This document shows, piece by piece, positions 58,855 through 64,000 of a stretch of 64,000 bases of DNA. The position numbers were made by a program, and so were the translations under genes. Below the pieces are notes generated by a model. The model did no database searches. It was not told the DNA's origin and saw only the letters and a list, made by a program, of their open reading frames with translations. Origin of the DNA: DATARH01 sp963705325 (lineage in GTDB: Bacteria > Pseudomonadota > Alphaproteobacteria > ATCC43930 > CGMCC-115725); assembly GCA_963705325.1 (NCBI GenBank), contig OY970069.1:5580001-5644000 (forward strand), given 5' to 3'. Positions within the stretch are counted from its first letter, which is position 1, and each line of letters opens with the position of its first letter.

Positions 58855-60729
58855 ATGGCCAATTACATATTCCGCGGCAAGTTGTGCGGTACGCTTTGCG
58901 GCGCGTGCGAAGAGCCCCTGGCCGGCGTCAAGGTGCGGCTCTATCGCCTGCGGCCCGGACAAGACGCCGCGCGCCTCGCCGTCGCCGATCCCAAGACAAC
59001 GCTCGCCCTGCTCGACGCTGGCCAAATCAGCGCGAAGCAGGGTTCGCTGCTGGGCGAGTTCGACACCGACGCCGAGGGCGGCTTCACCGCCGAACTGGGC
59101 GGCGACTTTGACGGCGGCGCGTTCGAGGTCGATGTCTATTGCGGCACCGTCCCACATTTGCCGCCACGACCGCACCCACCTGAGCCGGTGCAGTTCTCAA
59201 TCACCACGCTGCAGCCGCAATGGCGCGAGCGCGGGGACGCCTTGCAAGCGGCCTGGAACTACTGCCTGCCGCCGCGACTGTGGTGCTACATCCGCGCCCG
59301 GTTCGATGCCTGGGTGATCTGCGGCCGAGTGACGGTTTGCCGTACCGGGGAACCGGCCGAAGGCGTCAGGGTGTTCGCCTTCGACCGCGACTGGCTGCAG
59401 GACGACCCGCTCGGCTCCGGCCTTACCGACGCCACGGGTCATTTCCGCATCGATTATTCCGGTGCGGATTTCCGCAAGGGAACATTCATCAATATCGAGC
59501 TGTTCGGCGGCCCTGACGTCTATTTCCGCATCGAAACCGTGGGCGGCGACGTGCTGCTGGCCGAGCCGCCGAGCGAGGGCCGTGCGCCGGGCCGCGAGAA
59601 TATCGGGCCGTGCTTTTGCGTCGAGTTGTGCGTCGAGCAACCTCCGGTCGTACGGCACGCCTGGTTCACCCGGGTCGGCGATTTCAACATCTACAGCGAC
59701 ATCGACGCCAGCACCGGTCTGACCGTCAGCGCCCAGCCGTTCGGCTTCCCGGGTGCGCATGGCGGGCCCGGTTTCGGGTTCTGGGCAAGTATGAAGCTCG
59801 TCGGCGATTGCCCGACCACGCATCCCGCCGGTGGGCAACCGATGCGCTACCGCTTCACGCTGCGGCCGAGCGGCAGCAGCGGCACGCCGACGCCGATCAC
59901 CGGGCCGGGGATGGTGGTCGCGGTAAAGGTGGGCACGCGGCCGGTGCCGTGGAACTTCGGCAGCGGCGTCGCCAACTTCCCGCAGGACATCTATGTCGCG
60001 GGCTCCGGCGGCTATGTCGGGCCGATGCCGGCGCCGTTCCCGCCACCGCCGCCCGGCCCGCCACCGGGCAGCTGGGGGCCGATGCCACCGCTGATCCTGC
60101 AACCCGATCCGCTCGGCTGGGTGACGATGCCGCCGGATGCGACGAACCAGGGGTTCTCCGGCCCGCTCATCCGCCTCAATTCGACATCGATCGTGCCCGG
60201 CGGGACGCCGCCAGGACCGGGACCGGGGAATCCCGTGCTCCCCGCGGATCAGCAGAATGGGGTGGACTATCAGATCATCTTCGAGGCCGAGCCGGTATCC
60301 GGGCCGTCGCCGACCGGGCCGACCCTGAGCAACTCGCTCGATCGCATCCACATCAACAATTGGCTCGAAGTGGCGCAGTTCAATCTCGAACAGTTCAGCA
60401 CCCCCGGCACCGGCTCGTGCACCCCGATTACCGACGTGGTCGACATCCAGTACACGATGGACCACGAGCTGGTGCGTGGCTGGAGCCTTGGCCTCTCCAC
60501 AGCAGCGGTAATTCCAGGCGGGACTCCGGTGTTGCCGGGTCTTGGCGTCCCGCCGGGTCCGGGGCAGTTCGTATCACCGCGTGGCGGCAACGGTTTGGTG
60601 CACCTCGACACCAGCACGTGGCCGAAGTGCTCTTATGCAGTGGGCTTCAGCCGCCAATTGAAGCTGACTGACGGCGAGATCGACGACTCCGGACGCGACC
60701 CGTTCGTCGCGATCTTCTGCAAGGACTGA
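58855..60729 (+). CDS. Large Cys- and Pro-rich protein with two transthyretin-like domains
   Basis: A 624-aa protein without signal peptide. Residues 1-95 (FRGKLCGTLCGACEEPLAGV then LLGEFDTDAEGGFTAEL) and about 150-235 (VICGRVTVCRTGEPAEGVRVF, GLTDATGHFRIDY) are two carboxypeptidase-regulatory/transthyretin-like beta sandwiches. A middle part starts with FTRVGDFNIYSDIDAS. It includes a Pro-rich stretch (PAPFPPPPPGPPPGSWGP) and ends in a globular domain with VVDIQYTMDHELVRGWSLG. Many paired Cys lie in the first half. Role unknown; a surface or appendage component is possible. GGAGGGGA precedes the ATG. Confidence 0.65.
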   Translation: MANYIFRGKLCGTLCGACEEPLAGVKVRLYRLRPGQDAARLAVADPKTTLALLDAGQISAKQGSLLGEFDTDAEGGFTAELGGDFDGGAFEVDVYCGTVPHLPPRPHPPEPVQFSITTLQPQWRERGDALQAAWNYCLPPRLWCYIRARFDAWVICGRVTVCRTGEPAEGVRVFAFDRDWLQDDPLGSGLTDATGHFRIDYSGADFRKGTFINIELFGGPDVYFRIETVGGDVLLAEPPSEGRAPGRENIGPCFCVELCVEQPPVVRHAWFTRVGDFNIYSDIDASTGLTVSAQPFGFPGAHGGPGFGFWASMKLVGDCPTTHPAGGQPMRYRFTLRPSGSSGTPTPITGPGMVVAVKVGTRPVPWNFGSGVANFPQDIYVAGSGGYVGPMPAPFPPPPPGPPPGSWGPMPPLILQPDPLGWVTMPPDATNQGFSGPLIRLNSTSIVPGGTPPGPGPGNPVLPADQQNGVDYQIIFEAEPVSGPSPTGPTLSNSLDRIHINNWLEVAQFNLEQFSTPGTGSCTPITDVVDIQYTMDHELVRGWSLGLSTAAVIPGGTPVLPGLGVPPGPGQFVSPRGGNGLVHLDTSTWPKCSYAVGFSRQLKLTDGEIDDSGRDPFVAIFCKD

Positions 60730-60757
60730 CTGACGTTACGGAGCTTTTGAGGCAAGT

Positions 60758-60782
60758 GGGCGCCCCTCTCGAAGGGACGCCC
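60758..60782. terminator. Hairpin between convergent genes
   Basis: GGGCGCCCCT (60758-60767) pairs with AGGGACGCCC (60773-60782) over a five-base loop with one wobble pair. It lies 29 bases after the stop of the 624-aa protein and 27 before the end of the convergent gene, so it can end both transcripts. The T-run is short. Confidence 0.5.
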
Positions 60783-60808
60783 GCTCCTTTCGCCGCGCCG
60801 CCGGCGGT

Positions 60809-61372
60809 TTAGTCGCGCTTCATACCCGGTGCCCCTGCCGGGACGTCGTAGAAGGCGAGTGTCATCGACACGCTGGTGTAATGCCCCATCAGGCAGATCA
60901 CATCGGTGATGCCGACATGGCCGAGGGCCGCAACCGCGCGCTCGTAAAGCCCCTTCGAGACCCAGCGGGCGTTCGACAGACACACCGCCATCTCGTAGAC
61001 GACCTGCTCGCGCGCGTCGTCGAACGAAGTCGGCAGGCCCGACAGCATTGCCTCGACCTTGCCGGCCGGCAGTCCCATCTCCTTGCCGCGCCGCTCATGC
61101 GCCGCGGTCGGGTAGGCCGAGCGCCACTTGCTGTTGATGACGATGACGGCGATCTCGCGCTCGCGTTCGCTGAGCGAGTATTTGCCGGCGTGAAAATGCC
61201 CGCCGAACGGCGCCGCGACCTTCGCCAGTTTCGGGTTGTGCACCCAAATCTTGTTGGGCCCGCCGAGCGGGCCGCGGGTCTTGACCGCGAAGTCGTAACC
61301 CTCCTGCTGCTCCGCGGTCATCTTGTCGTAGGGAATCTCGGCGTAGCGGCCGAAGGTCGGCGTCTCGGGCAT
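60809..61372 (-). CDS. Carboxymuconolactone-decarboxylase-fold protein lacking the active Cys
   Basis: A 187-aa AhpD/CMD-like helical protein: YDFAVKTRGPLGGPNKIWVHN, LSEREREIAVIVINSKWRSAYPTAAHERRGKEMGL and the late GHVGITDVICLMGHYTSVSM. The usual E-x-x-C-x-x-C/H motif reads Ser-Ala-Tyr-Pro-Thr-Ala-Ala-His, so both redox Cys are absent and a peroxidase-reductase role is unlikely. Decarboxylase-type or acid-base chemistry with the His is possible. Next to a BNR-repeat gene on the same strand, 19 bases away. Confidence 0.85.
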   Translation of the reverse strand: MPETPTFGRYAEIPYDKMTAEQQEGYDFAVKTRGPLGGPNKIWVHNPKLAKVAAPFGGHFHAGKYSLSEREREIAVIVINSKWRSAYPTAAHERRGKEMGLPAGKVEAMLSGLPTSFDDAREQVVYEMAVCLSNARWVSKGLYERAVAALGHVGITDVICLMGHYTSVSMTLAFYDVPAGAPGMKRD

Positions 61373-61391
61373 GGTTGGCTCCTACAAAGTG

Positions 61392-62441
61392 TCAGCCGCG
61401 GGCCAAAGCGTAGATCTGCGTGCCGCCGGGCGGCGGCGGTTGCGGCGTCCAGGTCTCGCCGGCATCGCGGCTGGTCCACACCTCGCCGCCATTGGTGGCG
61501 CAGGACATCAGGCTCGGTTGGCGCTCATCGAACGCCACCTTGAACATCGTGTGCGGCACCGGGCCGCCGACATCGACTTGCGCCCAGCTGTCGCCGCCAT
61601 CCCGGCTGCGCAACAGGATGCCGAGGTCGCTGATGAACCCGGAGCCGGCGGCGCACCACAGATGTCGGGGATTTCCCGGCACCTCGCGGATGTCACGGCA
61701 GTAGATCTGCCCCTTCATGTTGAGCGGCTCGAGCGGCACATGGGTCCAGTGGTCCCCGCCATCGGCGCTACGCCACATGCCGGCGCGGGCGATGCCGAAC
61801 ACGGTACCCGGTCGCCAGCGGCTCGCCAGGACCCCGTGCATGTCGACCATGTCGTCGTTGATGTACTGGCCGTGGCTGAGGTTCTCCCAATGCTCGCCGC
61901 CATCGATCGACCGGATCGTGCCGCCGACCTCAATCGCGCCGTAGAGATGATCAGGTTCGCTGGCGCTGGCGTCGAGCATCAAGACGCGCTTGGCCGGGTT
62001 GGCGCCGGGCGCGGTCGTGATGTCCGGAAACCGCACACTAACCGGAAGGCGCGTCCAGCGCTCCCCGGCGTCGTCGCTGCGGTAAACCTCGCAATTGTCG
62101 CAGCCAACCAGGATCGTGTCCGGATTGTGCGGGTGGAACAGGATCGACCACACCGGCAGGCCATGATCGGGCAGCTCGACCTTCTCCCAGTGTTCGCCGC
62201 GGTCGGCGCTGCGGTAGACCCCCGCCTGCGTGCCGGCATAGACGATCGCCGAGTTGAGCGGATGCACCGCTAGCGCGCGCACCGCCGGCTTCTCGGGCAG
62301 TCCGCGCTGCAGCGGTTCCCATTCGTTGCCGCCGTCAGCCAGCCGGAACAGTCCGGAATCGACCACCCGGCCAGGCCCGGTCTCGCCGGCGAGACCCAGA
62401 TAAAGATAGGAGGGGTGATGGTTCTTGCCGTTGCTGGGCAT
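61392..62441 (-). CDS. BNR/Asp-box repeat beta-propeller protein
   Basis: A 349-aa propeller with at least six Asp-boxes of the form S-x-D-x-G-x-x-W: RSADRGEHW, RSDDAGERW, RSIDGGEHW, RSADGGDHW, RSRDGGDSW and TSRDAGETW. This is the sortilin/sialidase-like fold (glycosyl-hydrolase BNR). No sialidase catalytic set or signal peptide is seen, so it is probably a binding or assembly propeller in the cytosol. ATG 62441 is chosen since the text before it is basic and not repeat-like. Confidence 0.8.
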   Translation of the reverse strand: MPSNGKNHHPSYLYLGLAGETGPGRVVDSGLFRLADGGNEWEPLQRGLPEKPAVRALAVHPLNSAIVYAGTQAGVYRSADRGEHWEKVELPDHGLPVWSILFHPHNPDTILVGCDNCEVYRSDDAGERWTRLPVSVRFPDITTAPGANPAKRVLMLDASASEPDHLYGAIEVGGTIRSIDGGEHWENLSHGQYINDDMVDMHGVLASRWRPGTVFGIARAGMWRSADGGDHWTHVPLEPLNMKGQIYCRDIREVPGNPRHLWCAAGSGFISDLGILLRSRDGGDSWAQVDVGGPVPHTMFKVAFDERQPSLMSCATNGGEVWTSRDAGETWTPQPPPPGGTQIYALARG

Positions 62442-62640
62442 AGGATCGCCTGCCTCTGTCCCGTTGCGCGACGCCAGCGATCGATCGGCCGCAACCGACC
62501 CGCGCCCGGCCGCTTCGGATCGAAGCTTGGCAACTCGACCGGGGTTCCGCAAGGCTTTCACCATGCGCCGGAGCAAGCGCCAGGCGCCAATCGGCATTCA
62601 GGGTGAAACTCGTTGCCGGCCAGGGTAAAACAAGGATCGC

Positions 62641-63939
62641 ATGGTTGCTCTGACGCATTTTGTCGTGGTCGGCGCCGGCGCCGCCGGTCTGATGGCCGCG
62701 CGCGAGCTTTCCCGCGGCGGCAAGCAGGTGACGATCCTCAAGGCGAGAAACCGCTGCGGGGGGCGCATCGAGACGCTGCCGGTGGAGCAATTCGGCTACA
62801 AGGCGGAGGGCGGGCCGGAGTTTGTCCATGGCGCCGCGCGGGTCACGCGGGCAGTGATGAGCGAAGCCGGATTGTCGCTGTCGCCGCGCGGGGGATCGCG
62901 CTGGAACACGCGCTCGGGCGCGTTTCAGCCTGACGACCGAGGGGTTCCCCACGCCGGTGAGTTCTATCGGGCATTGCGCGAGGTCGAAGTCGATCTGCCG
63001 ATCGCCGACTTCCTCGACACCCGCTTTGGCGGCGCTCGATACGACGAGCTGCGGCGGCGGATCACGCGGACGGTCGAGGGCTATGACGCGGCCGACCCGC
63101 AGCGCGCCAGCACGCTGGCGCTGCGCGACGAATGGCTGGCCGAGGACGAGGGGCAACACGGGCGGCTCGCCGAGGGCTATGGCGCGTTGATCGATCATCT
63201 CGCGGCAGGCAGCCGCCGGCATGGCGCCGCGATCCAGCTCGGGGCCGCGGTGGCGGCGATCGAGGCGCGCGACGGCCAGGTTGCCGTGCGCTGTCACGAT
63301 GGCGGCAGCGTCGCCGCGGATGCCGCGATCCTCACCGTGCCGCTGCCGCTATTGTCCGAGATCGCGCTGCCGCCGGCGGCGCGCGAGCGCGCGGCGGCCG
63401 CCACGGATATCGGGTTCGGCAACGTCGTCAAAATCCTGCTGCGCTTTGCCACGAGATGGTGGGCGGATCACGATGGACGCGATCTGGCGGACCTGTCGTT
63501 CCTGCTGTCCAACGCGACCGTCCCAACCTGGTGGACGCAGTATCCGGCGGCGCACCCGGTACTAACCGGATGGTATGCGGGGCCCAAAGCCGACCGCGTG
63601 TCGGCGCTGACAGAGGCGGAGTTGGTCGAGATGGGGGTTACCTCGCTCGCCGAGATATTCACCCTGCCGGCCAACCGCATCAGAGAGCAGCTCCGCGCGG
63701 TGCGAGCGATCAACTGGGGCAACGATCCGTTCGCGCGCGGCGCCTATTCCTATGCCACCCCGAAAACGCGCCAGGCGCAGTCCGTGCTGAGCACATCGGC
63801 GGATGACGGCATCTTCTTCTCCGGCGAAGCTTTGTATGACGGGCCGGACATGGGAACCGTCGAAGCGGCGCTGGCCAGCGGACGGGATACCGCGCTAACG
63901 ATTTTGACGGGGTCCCCGCCGTCGCTATACGGCAGCTGA
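62641..63939 (+). CDS. Flavin-dependent amine oxidase family protein
   Basis: A 432-aa FAD enzyme. The dinucleotide motif is FVVVGAGAAGLMAARELSRGG, followed by RCGGRIETLP, where the first R of the usual R-x-G-G-R is shifted but GGR is kept. VALPLP-type strand AILTVPLPLLSEIALPP and the late FAD motif FFSGEALYDGPDMGTVEAAL with an active-site-like WTQYPAAHP are present. Substrate (monoamine, polyamine or amino acid) unknown. Divergent from the propeller gene by 199 bases. Confidence 0.87.
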   Translation: MVALTHFVVVGAGAAGLMAARELSRGGKQVTILKARNRCGGRIETLPVEQFGYKAEGGPEFVHGAARVTRAVMSEAGLSLSPRGGSRWNTRSGAFQPDDRGVPHAGEFYRALREVEVDLPIADFLDTRFGGARYDELRRRITRTVEGYDAADPQRASTLALRDEWLAEDEGQHGRLAEGYGALIDHLAAGSRRHGAAIQLGAAVAAIEARDGQVAVRCHDGGSVAADAAILTVPLPLLSEIALPPAARERAAAATDIGFGNVVKILLRFATRWWADHDGRDLADLSFLLSNATVPTWWTQYPAAHPVLTGWYAGPKADRVSALTEAELVEMGVTSLAEIFTLPANRIREQLRAVRAINWGNDPFARGAYSYATPKTRQAQSVLSTSADDGIFFSGEALYDGPDMGTVEAALASGRDTALTILTGSPPSLYGS

Positions 63940-63949
63940 GGAGATTGCG

Positions 63950-64000
63950 ATGCCCGAACCCGAACGCCTCGATCGGCGCCGGACGGCGCTTATCGCCTAC
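63950..64000 (+). CDS. Start of a gene cut by the window end
   Basis: ATG 63950 lies 8 bases after the GAGGAG that overlaps the previous stop, so it is probably translated with the amine oxidase. The visible 17 codons read MPEPERLDRRRTALIAY. A charged start running into a hydrophobic strand fits an amidohydrolase or isochorismatase-type enzyme, but nothing can be named. Confidence 0.5.
   Translation, partial: MPEPERLDRRRTALIAY

Noticed and set aside
59197..60465. Open frame of 422 codons opposite the 624-aa protein
   Set aside because: Shadow composition and no ribosome site; the plus strand has a strong GGAGGGGA and recognisable domains.
1..64000. CRISPR array, insertion sequences, phage genes, rRNA
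   Set aside because: No regularly spaced repeats, no transposase or integrase motifs, no phage structural genes and no rRNA sequence were seen.

Overview
The window is about 64 kb of GC-rich chromosome with dense, short-spaced genes. It most likely comes from an alphaproteobacterium of the Rhodospirillales/Hyphomicrobiales type. Support comes from the ftsK / lolA / xthA neighbourhood, a dapC-like aminotransferase beside a UbiH-type monooxygenase, and the Trm112 / LON-domain / thioredoxin-TPR / DUF971 housekeeping block. Short palindromic intergenic repeats of the kind common in this class also occur. No species can be named from the sequence alone. There is no transposase, integrase, phage gene, rRNA or CRISPR array; one tRNA (Gly, GCC) is present.

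Layout. (1) 38-6553 (+): a catabolic run of DenD-like dehydrogenase, DUF1223 protein, fumarylacetoacetate-hydrolase-fold enzyme, amidase, VOC protein, Ldh2-type dehydrogenase, glutathione transferase and a small lipoprotein. (2) 6557-9093 (-): HAD hydrolase, AHL-lactonase-like enzyme and IPNS-type dioxygenase, preceded by a striking double palindrome at 9161-9216. (3) 9094-12020: gene-poor, with repeats, three very small ORFs, an enoyl-CoA hydratase, a 65-aa protein and a metallo-beta-lactamase-fold hydrolase. (4) 25010 down to 12079 (-): eleven genes, eight junctions with the 4-base stop/start overlap. They encode four glycosyltransferases, a histidine phosphatase, a polysaccharide deacetylase-like protein, a membrane protein and a complete peptide-type ABC importer. 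(5) 25097-29335 (+), divergent from it: an ABC exporter with a strongly degenerate and expanded nucleotide-binding domain, a cyclic-nucleotide-binding protein, and a methyltransferase fused to an unrelated C-terminal domain.

(6) 29332-49551 is mostly core genome: xthA, a class I glutamine amidotransferase, lolA, ftsK, dapC-like, ubiH-like, the flavoprotein, DUF971, Trm112, LON-domain, thioredoxin-TPR and YbaK-type genes. Between lolA and ftsK, usually close neighbours, sits a 6.8-kb block of damaged or sporadic genes: a frameshifted Mg-transporting ATPase, a GT-C-like membrane protein, a gene with an internal stop, and a frameshifted gene with an L,D-transpeptidase-like motif. (7) 49640-58854: tRNA-Gly followed by an accessory region. 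Its centrepiece is a tightly coupled three-gene set at 51114-55533: a lipoprotein alpha/beta hydrolase, a TIR-STAND NTPase and a helical repeat-like protein. This is the best candidate for an undescribed defence or signalling system. (8) 58855-64000: a 624-aa Cys/Pro-rich protein with two transthyretin-like domains, a carboxymuconolactone-decarboxylase-fold protein without cysteines at its active-site motif, a BNR-repeat protein, an amine oxidase and the start of a further gene.

All functional names rest on motifs and family resemblance read by eye; no database search was run.
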